From NCBI GenBank assembly GCA_947479455.1, contig CANJZE010000006.1, positions 97,717 to 161,716 of the forward strand: DNA of 64,000 nt, in the 5' to 3' direction. The notes beneath the pieces were generated by a model. It made no database searches. It saw only the letters and a list, made by a program, of their open reading frames with translations, and was not told where the DNA came from. Below, one piece after another: positions 8,802 through 20,100 of the stretch (the stretch's first letter is position 1; every line of letters starts with the position of its first letter). Source of the stretch: Bacteroidota bacterium. GTDB lineage: Bacteria > Bacteroidota > Bacteroidia > Chitinophagales > LD1. Made by a program: the position numbers and the translations under genes.

Positions 8802-10193
8802 ATGAATTACGACTTACTTGTTATTGGCAGTGGTCCCGGAGGATATGTAGCAGCGATTCGCGCATCGCAATTGGGTTTAAAAACTGCCATTGTAGAGCGC
8901 GATACACTTGGAGGAATTTGTTTGAACTGGGGTTGCATTCCTACAAAAGCATTATTGAAAAGCGCACAAGTTTTTGAATACATCAATCACGCTGCTGATT
9001 ACGGCATTACACTAAATGATCCGAAAGCAGATTTTAGTGCAGTAATAAAACGCAGCAGAGGAGTAGCCGATGCTATGAGCAAGGGCGTTCAGTTTTTGAT
9101 GAAGAAAAATAAAATTGATGTCATTAGTGGTACAGGAAAATTGAAAAAAGCAGGAGTAGTAGAGGTAACCGATGCAGCGGGAAAGAAAGAAGAACATTCG
9201 GCAAAACACATCATACTCGCTACCGGAGCACGCAGTAAAGAATTACCCAATGTAAAACAGGATGGAAAAAAAATTATTGGCTATCGCGAAGCCATGAATC
9301 TAACCACACAACCTAAAAGTTTAGTGGTAATGGGAAGCGGTGCTATTGGAATTGAGTTTGCTTATTTCTATGCAGCCCTTGGAACCAAAGTTACCGTGGT
9401 AGAATTTCTCGATAGCATTTTGCCTCGCGAAGACAAAGATGTTTCTAAAGAAATGGAGCGCGTGTTTCGTAAAAAAGGAATTACCTCACTTACTTCTACT
9501 TCGGTAGAAAGTGTAGATACCAAAGGCAAAGGTTGTGTGGTGAATATTAAAAAGAAGGATGGTTCACTCGATAAAATCGAATGCGATGTCGTTTTATCTG
9601 CCGTGGGTATTGCAACTAATATTGAAGGGCTTGGGTTAGAAGAAGTCGGAATAAAAACGGAGAAAGGTTTAGTGCTTACCAATGATTTCTACCAAACAAA
9701 TATAACAGGCGTTTATGCCATTGGAGATATTACAAAAGGACCTGCATTGGCCCACGTTGCCAGTGCCGAAGGCATTACTTGCGTAGAGAAAATTGCGGGT
9801 AAAAACCCTGAAGCAATTGATTATGGAAATATTCCTTCGTGTACATATTGCAGTCCTGAGGTGGCTAGTGTGGGTTTAACTGAAGAGGAAGCCAAGGCAA
9901 AAGGAATAGAAATTAAAGTAGGTAAGTTTCCTTTTACTGCATCAGGCAAAGCAAAAGCTGCCGGTGCGGCAGAAGGCTTTGTGAAGGTAATTTTTGATGC
10001 GAAATATGGCGAGTGGCTCGGTTGCCATATGGTAGGTTATAATGTAACTGAGCTAATTGCTGAGGTGGTTGTAGCTCGTAAATTAGAAACTACCGGTCAC
10101 GAAATAATTAAGTCCATCCATCCACACCCCACTATGAGCGAAGCTATTATGGAAGCTGCTGCTGCTGCTTATGGAGAAGTGATTCATTTGTAA
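8802..10193 (+). CDS. lpdA: Dihydrolipoyl dehydrogenase (E3)
   Basis: The start at 8802 gives a 463-residue protein of normal E3 length beginning MNYDLLVIGSGPGGY; an in-frame codon 90 bases upstream would add a non-conserved, hydrophobic 30 residues and is rejected. Visible: N-terminal FAD Rossmann motif, the redox pair C40/C45 in GGICLNWGCIPTK, the NAD-binding GSGAIGIEFA, the second FAD motif YAIGDI, and the C-terminal HPHPTMSE with catalytic H442 and E447. It reoxidises dihydrolipoamide in pyruvate and 2-oxoglutarate dehydrogenase complexes and glycine cleavage. It stands apart from genes for E1/E2, so it may be a shared E3. Confidence 0.95.
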   Translation: MNYDLLVIGSGPGGYVAAIRASQLGLKTAIVERDTLGGICLNWGCIPTKALLKSAQVFEYINHAADYGITLNDPKADFSAVIKRSRGVADAMSKGVQFLMKKNKIDVISGTGKLKKAGVVEVTDAAGKKEEHSAKHIILATGARSKELPNVKQDGKKIIGYREAMNLTTQPKSLVVMGSGAIGIEFAYFYAALGTKVTVVEFLDSILPREDKDVSKEMERVFRKKGITSLTSTSVESVDTKGKGCVVNIKKKDGSLDKIECDVVLSAVGIATNIEGLGLEEVGIKTEKGLVLTNDFYQTNITGVYAIGDITKGPALAHVASAEGITCVEKIAGKNPEAIDYGNIPSCTYCSPEVASVGLTEEEAKAKGIEIKVGKFPFTASGKAKAAGAAEGFVKVIFDAKYGEWLGCHMVGYNVTELIAEVVVARKLETTGHEIIKSIHPHPTMSEAIMEAAAAAYGEVIHL

Positions 10194-10241
10194 AGCCGGA
10201 AGTTAGAAGACGAAAGTCCAAAGGATAAATACAAAGATGTG

Positions 10242-10652
10242 ATGTCAATGAAATTTTATATCCCTGTTGCTTTGTTGTTTTTTGCGGCTTGTAGTTCTCC
10301 GCAAAAATTACTACTCAAATCGTGGAAGATTGATGAGGTTATATTCATTGACTCAGTCAATACATTCACCCCACAACAAAAGCAAAACATTAGTTCGGAG
10401 TTAAAAAATGCATTTGATCTTACCTTTTTAGCCGATAGTACTTTTCACGTGCATCACAATGGCAAACTGTTAAAGGGCACTTGGTATTACGATGTTAAGC
10501 AAAAACTTCTTTACAGCAATACGCCTGATGAAGGTAGGGCGGTTTCAAAAGTTTACGAGCTAAAAAAGGATTTATTAACGTTCGAAACTGGAAACGCTGA
10601 TCATCAACGTTTCATTTATAGCTGTTCGCCAGCAAGCATGCAAACCAAGTAA
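10242..10652 (+). CDS. Lipoprotein, possibly lipocalin-like
   Basis: About 136 residues with a short lipoprotein signal (VALLFFAACSS; lipobox Cys). Starts at 10242 (MSMKF) or 10248 (MKFYI) are both plausible; a GTG at 10239 is less likely. The mature part alternates short beta strands, with a W at the start (KSWKIDEVIF) and a LLKGTWYYDVKQKLLY strand pair, as in small Bacteroidota lipocalin-like domains. Likely anchored in an envelope membrane. It follows lpdA in the same direction after 48 bases and ends at a strong terminator. Function unknown. Confidence 0.7.
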   Translation: MSMKFYIPVALLFFAACSSPQKLLLKSWKIDEVIFIDSVNTFTPQQKQNISSELKNAFDLTFLADSTFHVHHNGKLLKGTWYYDVKQKLLYSNTPDEGRAVSKVYELKKDLLTFETGNADHQRFIYSCSPASMQTK

Positions 10653-10660
10653 TTTTCAAA

Positions 10661-10694
10661 AAACAAAAGCTCCGAAATTTCGGAGCTTTTGTTT
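10661..10694. terminator. Perfect palindromic bidirectional terminator
   Basis: A 34-base perfect palindrome with the GC core GCTCCG/CGGAGC, flanked by A-rich and T-rich arms, between the convergent lipoprotein gene and rplS. Confidence 0.9.
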
Positions 10695-10716
10695 TATATC
10701 AATTTCTGTTTCAATA

Positions 10717-11094
10717 TTATTCTGCAACAGGGGCTTCTGTTTCGAGCATTCTTTTTTCCTGAATACGCGATGCCTTACCAGTTCTTTTGCGTTGATAGAA
10801 CAACTTAGCTCTGCGCACACGACCAGTCTTGTTCACCAAAATTGCATCAACAAACGGAGAGGATAAAGGAAATACTCTTTCCACACCAACACCATTGCTC
10901 ATTTTGCGAACGGTAAATGATTTAGTAGCACCGCTTCCGCGCAATTGAATTACATCGCCACGGAACTCTTGAATACGCTCCTTGTTACCTTCAGTAATTT
11001 TATATGATACTGTAATGTTATCTCCGGGACCAAACTGTGGATGCTTGTTTACAGGGTAAAGAGCATCTTCTACGGCTTTTAATTTTGCATTCAT
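10717..11094 (-). CDS. rplS: 50S ribosomal protein L19
   Basis: The start at 11094 (MNAKLKAVEDALY) gives 125 residues, close to the usual 115-125; the upstream codon at 11130 would place the start on the promoter and is rejected. Conserved L19 features: FGPGDNITVSYKITEG, RIQEFRGDVIQLRG, FTVRKMSNGVGVERVFPL and the C-terminal RRAKLFYQRKRTGKA. L19 sits at the 30S-50S interface. It ends in a short acidic tail (ETEAPVAE), common in Bacteroidota. Here it is not followed by trmD/rpsP, unlike the proteobacterial operon. Confidence 0.95.
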   Translation of the reverse strand: MNAKLKAVEDALYPVNKHPQFGPGDNITVSYKITEGNKERIQEFRGDVIQLRGSGATKSFTVRKMSNGVGVERVFPLSSPFVDAILVNKTGRVRRAKLFYQRKRTGKASRIQEKRMLETEAPVAE

Positions 11095-11127
11095 GATTAT
11101 TCGCTTTTGTTTTTTTCTAAAGGCACG

Positions 11128-11157
11128 CAAAAATATAAATGTTTACGACAAATGAAA
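11128..11157 (-). promoter_or_regulatory. Bacteroidota-type promoter for rplS
   Basis: On the minus strand TATTTTTG at 11128-11135 matches TAnnTTTG, with TTTC at 11154-11157 near the -33 position. The start codon lies about 33 bases downstream of the -7 element, inside the reading frame's non-conserved extension. Confidence 0.5.
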
Positions 11158-11174
11158 GTGATGCAAAAGAGCAT

Positions 11175-12353
11175 TTACTTAAAGGCATCAAGGCCTGTAA
11201 CATCCATACCGGTAATGAGCAAATGAATATCGTGTGTGCCTTCATATGTAACTACCGTTTCTAAGTTCATTAAGTGACGCATAACCGGAAACTCACCAGT
11301 AATTCCCATTCCACCCAGCATCTGCCTGGCATTGCGAGCCACTTCCAACGCCATATCGCAACTGTTTCGCTTAGCCATTGATATTTGTGCAGGTGTAGCC
11401 TTGCCTTCATTCTTTAAAGTGCCTAATCGCCAAACCATTAATTGTGCTTTGGTAATTTCCGTAATCATTTCGGCTAGCTTTTTTTGTTGCAATTGAAATT
11501 GACCGATGGGTTTGCCGAATTGAATTCTTTCTTTGGAGTACCTTAATGCAGTATCGTAACAATCCAGCGCTGAACCAATAGCGCCCCAGGCTATGCCATA
11601 ACGTGCTGTAGATAAACAACCGAGTGGTCCTTTAATTCCGGAAACATTCGGCAACAAATTTTCTTTCGGCACTTTTACGTTATTGAATACTAATTCACCC
11701 GTGCACGAAGCCCGTAAGCTCCATTTACCATGAGTAGTGGGAGTAGAGAAACCTTCCATTCCTCTTTCTACAATTAAACCTTGAATTTTCCCCGCTTCGT
11801 TTCTTGCCCACACCACTGCTAAATCTGCCAAAGGAGAATTGCTAATCCACATTTTTGCTCCGTTCAATAAGTAATGGTCGCCTTTATCTTTAAAATTAGT
11901 TTCCATGCCCGCAGGATTCGATCCGTGGTTGGGTTCTGTTAATCCAAAGCATCCAAACAATTCGCCTGTGCCTAGTTTCGGCAGATACTTTTTCCGTTGC
12001 TCTTCGCTTCCGTATTTGTAAATTGGATACATTACCAACGAACCTTGAACTGAAGCCGTTGAACGAATTCCCGCATCGCCTCTTTCGAGTTCCTGCATAA
12101 TTATGCCGTACGAAATTTCATCCAAACCGCCACCACCGTAGGCTGCCGGTAAACTTGGACCGAAAGCGCCAATCTCTCCTAACTCTTTCACCAAATGCTT
12201 TGGAAATTCAGCGCGCTGTGCATAGTCTTCAATTATTGGACTCACACTTTTCTTTACAAAATTGCGAACCGTTTCCCGAATCAGTTTATGCTCTGTTGTT
12301 AGCAAATCGTCAATGTTGTAGTAGTCGTGTCCGTTGTATAAATCGCTTCTCAT
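11175..12353 (-). CDS. gcdH: Acyl-CoA dehydrogenase, glutaryl-CoA dehydrogenase type
   Basis: The 392-residue protein has the three-part acyl-CoA dehydrogenase layout. The region GLTEPNHGSNPAGM binds FAD/substrate, KWSLRASCTGELVFNNVKVP is typical of glutaryl-CoA dehydrogenase, and the C-terminal YEGTHDIHLLITG contains the catalytic base E371. GcdH oxidatively decarboxylates glutaryl-CoA to crotonyl-CoA in lysine/tryptophan breakdown, passing electrons to ETF in the cytoplasm. Length and terminal motifs fit GcdH better than short-chain acyl-CoA dehydrogenases. TATTTTCG about 25 bases upstream is a near match to the -7 element. No pathway neighbours are present. Confidence 0.85.
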   Translation of the reverse strand: MRSDLYNGHDYYNIDDLLTTEHKLIRETVRNFVKKSVSPIIEDYAQRAEFPKHLVKELGEIGAFGPSLPAAYGGGGLDEISYGIIMQELERGDAGIRSTASVQGSLVMYPIYKYGSEEQRKKYLPKLGTGELFGCFGLTEPNHGSNPAGMETNFKDKGDHYLLNGAKMWISNSPLADLAVVWARNEAGKIQGLIVERGMEGFSTPTTHGKWSLRASCTGELVFNNVKVPKENLLPNVSGIKGPLGCLSTARYGIAWGAIGSALDCYDTALRYSKERIQFGKPIGQFQLQQKKLAEMITEITKAQLMVWRLGTLKNEGKATPAQISMAKRNSCDMALEVARNARQMLGGMGITGEFPVMRHLMNLETVVTYEGTHDIHLLITGMDVTGLDAFK

Positions 12354-12430
12354 TTTGTTTAGTAATTAGTTGAGTGGCGAAAATAAAAACAAATAGAAAG
12401 GGACGAATTGAAAATTGGATGGAACAAAAA

Positions 12431-12466
12431 AAATCCCGCACAAGTTAATGTGCAGGATTCTTTTTT
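12431..12466 (-). terminator. Intrinsic terminator of the lipoprotein gene
   Basis: AATCC-GCACA pairs with TGTGC-GGATT around a short loop, with one internal mismatch; on the minus strand it is followed by eight T residues. Located 12 bases beyond the stop of the minus-strand lipoprotein gene. Confidence 0.8.
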
Positions 12467-12477
12467 GAAATGTTTTT

Positions 12478-13326
12478 TTAGTGAAGTGAAATAGTGCGCG
12501 TTGTTCCACCGCTTGTAATCGTTGCTTTGTTATCGCACGTGCCGGTACCATAGTCAATCGTGCGGCTTCGAATTCCGGGAGCTGTTAATAAGAGGGTGCC
12601 CGCTACAAAAAACTCGCTACAACTTTGGTCTACCAAAAGTAGAGGGGTAGTTACTGTTTGTGTATAGGTACTACCTCCGTTGGTAATTACTGTGCCGCCA
12701 CCTGTTATTCTTACCTGGTCATCTGAACTTGTAGTTGAGTCGCGCAAGAACGTTTCAGATTGGAAGGTGTTTTCACCGTTGATAGGTATAGCGTTTGAAC
12801 TGGTGTTACTACGCACGTTAAAATACAAGGTAGTTGTCTCATTACCGTTTCCATTTATTCCATTGTAAGTAAAGCGCATGTCACCATTCATAACTACCGT
12901 ATCTTGACGGAAGTTACGGAAATTGAAAGAGAACCAGTCACCGGGTTGATCCATGTTTTCATTTATGAATTGAGCGGTCACATTGCCTGAATAAAAAATT
13001 CCATCAGAACCTCTGCAGCCTGTAAGACCAAAATCAAAGTAAGCTATGAAAGGCGAAGAAGAACTGTCAATGGTTATTGTGGCACAATCCATTTCACCAA
13101 TCAATCCTTCGTTTTTAAAACTGCCTGTTTTTTGTGCAATTAATTTTGGTAGTAAAGATTGCATTTTGAACATGGTAGTATTCATCGCCATTTGACTTTC
13201 CACTACAGCAGCGGCTAAATTATCTGTGCTATCATTTACTAAGGTTTCCTCTTTCTTACAAGAGTTAAGAAAAAATACAGCGGCTATTAACGTTGCCGAA
13301 ACGATTTTGTGTGTTTTAAATTTCAT
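12478..13326 (-). CDS. Lipoprotein of unknown function
   Basis: A 282-residue exported lipoprotein: positively charged start, hydrophobic segment and lipobox FFLNSCKK. The mature part is polar and beta-rich, with repeated Thr/Ser/Asn patches (GNGNETTTLYFNVRSNTSS; GGGTVITNGGSTYTQTVTT) and two pairs of cysteines that could form disulphides outside the cytoplasm. No enzyme motif is visible. It is a single-gene unit with its own terminator. Similar Bacteroidota lipoproteins are surface or periplasmic proteins of unknown role. Confidence 0.75.
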   Translation of the reverse strand: MKFKTHKIVSATLIAAVFFLNSCKKEETLVNDSTDNLAAAVVESQMAMNTTMFKMQSLLPKLIAQKTGSFKNEGLIGEMDCATITIDSSSSPFIAYFDFGLTGCRGSDGIFYSGNVTAQFINENMDQPGDWFSFNFRNFRQDTVVMNGDMRFTYNGINGNGNETTTLYFNVRSNTSSNAIPINGENTFQSETFLRDSTTSSDDQVRITGGGTVITNGGSTYTQTVTTPLLLVDQSCSEFFVAGTLLLTAPGIRSRTIDYGTGTCDNKATITSGGTTRTISLH

Positions 13327-13523
13327 TGTTTATTTTTTAGAATACAACACTTTACGGCAGCAAACAAATGGAGGTTACAAGTGTACCGACTTATCCTCAT
13401 TTTTTTGACCATTTACAGAATGCAGGATGTGGAATTCAATGTGCAGGTTAAAGAAACAGAATTGAGAATTTGAAAATGAATGGTAGTTCAGCAATAGTTT
13501 TTTTCTTTGCTTAAAATAATTCT

Positions 13524-13880
13524 ATGGGACTTATAGTTGTGGAAGGCCTTCAATTTTATTCGCATCACGGGTACTATAAAGAGGAGCAGGTGCTTGGCGG
13601 TAAATACACCGTAGATATTTATATGAATCTAAATTTAGACCTAGCCGCTGCTACCGATGATTTAAAGAAGACGATTAACTACGAAGAGATTTATTTACTC
13701 ACCAAGGCCGAAATGGAAGTTCACGCGAAGTTGATAGAACATGTGTGTCAACGAATACTCAACAAGGTGAAATCTAAATACGCGAACATTGATTATGTGA
13801 AAGTGCGCGTGAGCAAATACAATCCACCGTTGAAAGGAAGCGTGGAACGGGTTTATGTGGAGCTAGAATCAAAGGCTTAA
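13524..13880 (+). CDS. folB: Dihydroneopterin aldolase
   Basis: The 118-residue protein has the FolB length and motifs: FYSHHGYYKEEQVLGGKY at the N-terminus, the TINYEEIYLL segment containing the conserved Tyr/Glu, LIEHVCQRIL, and the C-terminal VRVSKYNPPLKGSVERVYVE with the active-site lysine region. It cleaves 7,8-dihydroneopterin to 6-hydroxymethyl-dihydropterin and glycolaldehyde in folate synthesis. It is isolated from other folate genes here; pabB lies 36 kb away. An imperfect promoter-like TTTCTTTG precedes the ATG. Confidence 0.92.
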   Translation: MGLIVVEGLQFYSHHGYYKEEQVLGGKYTVDIYMNLNLDLAAATDDLKKTINYEEIYLLTKAEMEVHAKLIEHVCQRILNKVKSKYANIDYVKVRVSKYNPPLKGSVERVYVELESKA

Positions 13881-14009
13881 GTAACTGCTTTGTTTGGTAG
13901 TTCCTGTCTATTAATAGTTAGGGTTGAATCAAACATGAGCTCCTTTTTGATTTACATGGCCTTCAACTTGCACTTTTACCTACGTATTTACAGCATCTTG
14001 CGTATAAAA

Positions 14010-14039
14010 CAAAAAAGCGACCCACTTAAGGACCGCTTT
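14010..14039 (-). terminator. Terminator downstream of the SprB-repeat gene
   Basis: On the minus strand AAAGCGGTCC pairs with GGGTCGCTTT (two wobble pairs) and is followed by six T residues. It lies about 95 bases beyond the stop of the giant gene. Confidence 0.6.
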
Positions 14040-14132
14040 CTGTTGAAGGTAAAACCGGAAATGAAAACTTTATTGCTCTTTGTATTCTGTATTTAGTCTG
14101 ATGTCTAAAGTCTAATGTCTAGTGTCTAACTT

Positions 14133-17100
14133 CTATTTAATCACCGTCAAACTTCCTTTGTAATCGCGCGAGTAACCGTTAATGAATACCGCTTTCATAG
14201 TATAGATGAATACTCCCTTAGGAAGTGCTTCGCCTTGGTACGTTCCATCCCAACTAAAGTTAGCATTCATTGATTCGAATACTTTCTCTCCCCAACGATT
14301 GAATACAGCGAAATCTAAATACACGATGGTGTTTACATCGCCATAAATTTTTAACTCATCATTGTTACCATCACCGTTTGGTGTAAAAGCATTTGGAACA
14401 AAAATATCGGTAATAGAATTTACTTCAACAGTCAACGTATCCGAAGCTTTGCAACCGTTGGCATCCATCACATTTACTGTGTAGTGAGTTGTAAAGGTTG
14501 GAACCACATCAGTAGTTTGACAGTTAGTACAAATTACATTTTGTGTAGGTGTCCATGAATAAACGTTAGCGTGGTCAGTATTAGTTGTTGCAGTCAACTT
14601 CAACGATTCACCTAAATTTATAGTAGTTGAATTGGTAGCATCTACTTGTAAATCGTAATCGTAAGTTACAGTAAAGTTTGCCTGAGCCGAACAGTTACGA
14701 GAATCAGCAATAGTCACATCGTAGTTACCCTGTGCCAGGTCGTTGATAGATGGAGTTGTTTCTCCATTGCTCCAACGGAAAACATACGAAGGTGTTCCAC
14801 CGCTTACGGTCAAATCAATTTGACCATTCTGTACTTGTGCGCACGCAGTGTTCTTTACTGTTGAAGTAACCGATAGGGCAGGAGCCATACCTACTATTTC
14901 CATTTTGCTCATTACACAACTGTTGTTGTCAGTCACTGTAACTCCGTAGTTTCCTACCGGCAGGTTCAATAAATCTTTGTCGCTGTGAGCAGTATTCCAC
15001 ATGAAAGAGTACGGTGGAGTTCCACCACTTGCGCTCATATGAATTTCACCATCGTTACGACCGCTGCAACCTACCGGAATAATATTTTCTGTTAATTCTA
15101 ATGCCGAAGGTTGGTTTACCGCTATAGAAGGAATAGTAGTTGCACAACTGTTTGCATCTACCACTGTTACCGCATAGTTAGCGGCTAAAAGTGATGAAAC
15201 GCTTGTTGTAGAGCTATTGTTACTCCAGGCAAAAGTATAAGGCGAAACTCCGCCTGTTGTTGAAAGACTGATAGAACCGTTGTTTCCGCCAAAACAACTT
15301 ACGTGATTAATTGTTGGATTAATCGCTAAAGCGCTCGGTTCAGTTATTATAGAAGAAGCTGAAGACGAACAGTTGTTGGCATCCACTACCACCACAGAAT
15401 AGATACCAGCAGTAACATTGTTCAAGTTTTGTGTTAACGAACCGTTTGTCCAGTTGTAACTGAAAGGCATAGTTCCACCGGTAACATAAACACTTACAGC
15501 GCCAGTTGCTGCACCATTGCACAATACATCTGTTTTACTCAAGGAAGTCGAAATAGAAACCAGTGCAGTTATTGAAACGCTTGTAGTAGAAGTGCAAGCA
15601 TTAGCATCGGTAACTACTACTGTATAATTTGCTGCCGCAAGATTGTTGATATCTTGAGTGGTGGCCGCGTTTGTCCAGTTGTAAGTATATGGAGTTGTTC
15701 CACCGGCAACAGTTAAATCAATTGCACCTGCGTTAGTTGAACAAGCAAAAGCTGTATGCGTTTCGCTAAGTGAAAGAATAGCAGGTTGTGTTATTGCAAT
15801 GGTTTTTGTCGTAGTGCAAGAGTTAGCATCGGCAATAGTTACGGTGTATGATCCTGCATTTAAACCATTCACATTTTGAGAAACTGCAGCGTTGCTCCAG
15901 CTAAAGGAGTAAGCTCCAGTTCCACCCGCTGGTGTAATGTTTATCGATGCATTGTTTCCGCCATTGCACGATACATTTACATGTGTTTCGGTAGTGGTAA
16001 CCTGTGTAGGTTGTGCAACTGCTATAGAAGAAACTACAGAACAATTAGAAGCATCCATTACGGTTACAGTATATGTTGCCGCTGCAAGGTTGCCGATGTT
16101 TTGTGTAATGGCACCATTGCTCCAGTTAAAAGTATATCCAGCGTTTCCACCGCTTACTGTTGTAGTAATGCTTCCGTTTGAATTGCCAAAACACGTAGCA
16201 TCTGTTTTAGAAAGGGAAACAGAAATGGCTGTAGCTTGAGTAATGGTAGAGGAAGAAACTGCTGAACACGCATTGGCATCCGTTACAGTTACCGAATAAT
16301 TTCCGGCAATTACATTTGAAATGTTCGAAGTAGTAGCGTTGTTAATCCAATTATAAACGTAAGGTGAAGTTCCTCCGCTTACCGTTGAACTTACCGCACC
16401 GGTACTTGCTCCGTTACAAACTACATTGGTGGCCGAAGTAGAAACTGATAAAGTCGCAGGCTCAGTAATAGTTGCAGTTAATGAAGCGGTGCATGAATTA
16501 CCATCGGTAACAATAACGCTATAATTTCCAGATGTGATTGAGCTTATATCTTGTGAAGTAGCACTGTTGCTCCAGTTATAAAAATAAGGAGTTGTTCCAC
16601 CGTTAACGCTCAGGTTTATTGCTCCGTTGTTTCCACCGTTACATAAAATGTTCGTGTGCGTTTCGGTTAAAACAATTTGCGATGGTTGAGTAATGCTTAA
16701 TGAAAGCGTAGTAGCACAAGCCGCTGCATCGCTCAATGAAAGTGTATATGAACCTCCGCTTAGGTTAGTGATAGTGGCAGTATTACCACCATTGCTCCAG
16801 TTGAAAATATAACCTCCGTTTCCACCGCTTGCGTTAGCTGTAATTGCACCGTTTGTTCCACCATAGCAGTTTACATTGGTTTGAATTACGCTTACCGTTA
16901 ATGGACTTGGCTGCACAATAGCTACAGAAACAGCAGATGAACAAGCGTTGGCATCGGTAATAGTTACCCCATAAGTTCCTGCACCTGCATTCCATAAATC
17001 TTGCATAGTAGCGTTGTTGTTCCAGTGATAAACATAAGGAGTAGCTCCACCGCTTACGCTTACATCAATACTTCCGCTGATGGCTCCGTTGCATACCACA

Positions 17101-20100
17101 TCTGTTTTTACATAAGTTACTACCAATGGTGCAGGCTGAGTAATGCTGGTAGAAGAATTAACTGAGCAAGCATTTGCATCGGTAACAATTACCGAGTAGT
17201 TTCCCGCTGTAAGCGAAGTTCTGTTTGGTGTAACTACTCCACCGCCCCAGTTATAGTTGAATGGCGATGTTCCTCCCGCTACAGTTAAAGTAATGCTTCC
17301 GTTGTTTCCACCACTGCACGAAACGTTTGTTTGTGCAGCTATAACAGTAAGTAAAGCCGGTTGAGAAATAACGATGCTTGAAGAAGCACTGCACCAGTTA
17401 TTATCGTTTACCGAAACAGTATAGGTTCCGGCAATCAATGTTGAAATATCTTGTGAGGTAGCCGCATTGCTCCAAGCATAAGTAAATGGACTACTTCCAC
17501 CTGTTACGGTCAAATCAATGCTCGCATTGTTTCCTCCGTTACAAAGCACATTTACTTTTGTATTGCTAAGAACTATTTGCGTTGGTTGAGTGATAGTAGC
17601 ATTTGCTAATACGGTGCAGTTAGATGCATCTTTAACAGTAACCGTGTAAGTATTAGCTGCTACACTAGTAACATCTTGAGTAGTTGCCGCGTTGCTCCAC
17701 ACGTAAGTGTATGCACCTGTTCCACCACTCACGCTCAAATCAATACTTCCTGTATTTGAACCAAAGCAACTTGCATTGATACTGGAAACCGAAGTAGTAA
17801 TTTGAGTGGCCTGTGAAATAGAAGCAGAGGTTGTAGCGGTGCAAGAGTTAGCATCGTTCACCGTTACCGAATATGAATTGGCAACAAGTGAAGAAATGTT
17901 TTGTGTTTGCGCTGCGTTGGTCCAAAGGTAAGTATAAGGACTTGTTCCTCCAGCCACTGTTAAGTTTATACTTCCGGTTGCGGCACCAAAACAGGCAACA
18001 TCAACTTTTGTAGTGCTCAAAGAAATTACTGCAGGCTGAGTCACAGTAGCAGAAGTAGCGAAGGTGCAAGAGTTATTGTCTGTAATAGTTACAGCATAAG
18101 AACCTTGCGCAAGAGCCACTCTGTTTTGTGTAACTGCCCCACCTGCCCAAGCAAAAGAATATGGACTTGTTCCGCCATTTGCAGTTAAAGCAATTGCTCC
18201 GTTGTTTCCGCCATTGCACGAAACATTCGTAATATTTGCAGTAGCAGAAATTGCCGAAGGTTGAGTTACAACGCTGCTGTTTGTTCCTGAGCAACCTGCA
18301 TTGTCAATCACTGTTACTGTGTAAGTAGCCGCTGAAAGGTTTGTTCTGTTTTGTGTAAACACTCCACCACCCCAGTTATAAGTGTACGGAGCCGTTCCGC
18401 CATTGGCAGTAATGGTTATTGCTCCGTTGTTTCCACCGTTGCAACTAACATTAGTTACCACCGGTGTTACTGCTAATGCAGCTAATTGAATTACTGTAGA
18501 AGTATTCGTTGCCGTGCAACTTGCGTTATCAGTTACAGTAACTGAATAATTTCCTGCTGCAACACTTGTTCTGTTTTGCGAAATAATTCCACCGCCCCAG
18601 TTAAAGGTATAAGGACTAGTTCCTCCATTTACCGAAATATTTACTGCTCCTGTATTACCACCTACACAGGCTACATTTGTTACTGTTGGTGTAATGGTAA
18701 TCGCAATTGGTTGACCCACTACGGCTGTGTTTGCCGAAGTGCAACCCGCGTTGTCACTAACTGTTACGGTATAGCTTCCCGCTAAAAGCGCAGTTCTGTT
18801 TTGCGAAATAATTCCACCGCCCCAGTTATAACTGTAAGGTGTGGTGCCGCCTGTTGTTGTAATAGTTATAGCTCCGTTGTTTCCTCCATTACAAGTTGAA
18901 TTAGTAACTGTTGAAGAAACACTCAATGAAGTAGTTTGCGAAATAGTAGCCGTGTGCGTAGAAGTGCAGCTTGCATTATCAGTAATGGTAACAGTATAAG
19001 AACCCGAAATTAAATTCGTTCTGTTTTGTGTAAGCACACCACCACCCCAGTTAAAAGTGAAAGGCGAAGTTCCACCGGTTACAGTTAAAGTTATAGCTCC
19101 GTTATTTCCACCGTTGCATGCAACGTTTGTAGTAGTTGATGAAGCAGAAATTGCAGAAGGCTGATTTATGCTTGAAGATGATGAGGCGGTGCAAGATGAA
19201 TTATCAGTTACTGTAACTACATAATTTCCTGCAAGCAACGAAGTTCTGTTTTGCGTTACAATTCCACCACCCCAGTTGAAAGTATAAGGAGAAACTCCAC
19301 CGTTTACGCCTATGTTTATTGCGCCAGTGCTACCACCATTACAGGTTGCATTGGTTACCGTTGGTGAAATTACAATGGCTGTTCCTTGCGAAACCGTTGA
19401 TGAATTTGTAGTTGTGCATCCTGCATTATCAGTAACAATTACTGTATAATTTCCGGCAAGCAATGTATTTCTGTTTTGAGAAATAATTCCACCGCCCCAG
19501 TTGAAAGCGTAGGGTGAAGTTCCACCGCTTACTCCTATAATGATGCTTCCGTTAGTTCCACCAAAACAAGTTGCGTTAGTTACAGTCGAAGTAACTGCTA
19601 TTGCGGTTGGTTGAGTAAGGTTGCTACTGTTCGAAGCTGTGCATCCTGCATTATCCGTAACGGTTACTACATAATTCCCCGATGAAAGAGTCGTTCTATT
19701 TTGTGTTACCACACCGCCACCCCAGTTAAAGCTATAAGGTGCAGTTGCTCCCGTTACTGTTAAAGTGATTGCTCCGTTTGTTCCGCTATTGCACGATACA
19801 TTCGTTACTACGGGAATAATACTTAATGAAGTAGCCTGACCAACTGTAGCTGTGTGTGCGGCTGTGCATCCGGTATAATCAGTTACAGTTACACTATATG
19901 CTGCGGCTGAAAGGTTCGTTCTGTTTTGCGCTATAGCTCCACTGTTCCAAAGATAAGTATAAGGCGAAGTGCCTCCCGTTACAGCTAAATTTATTGCCCC
20001 ATTGTTTCCACCAAAGCAAGAGGCATTTGTAATAGAAGAAGAAACGTTGATAGCAGCCGGTTGATTGATAACAGCCGATGCGGAGTAAGTGCATCCCGCG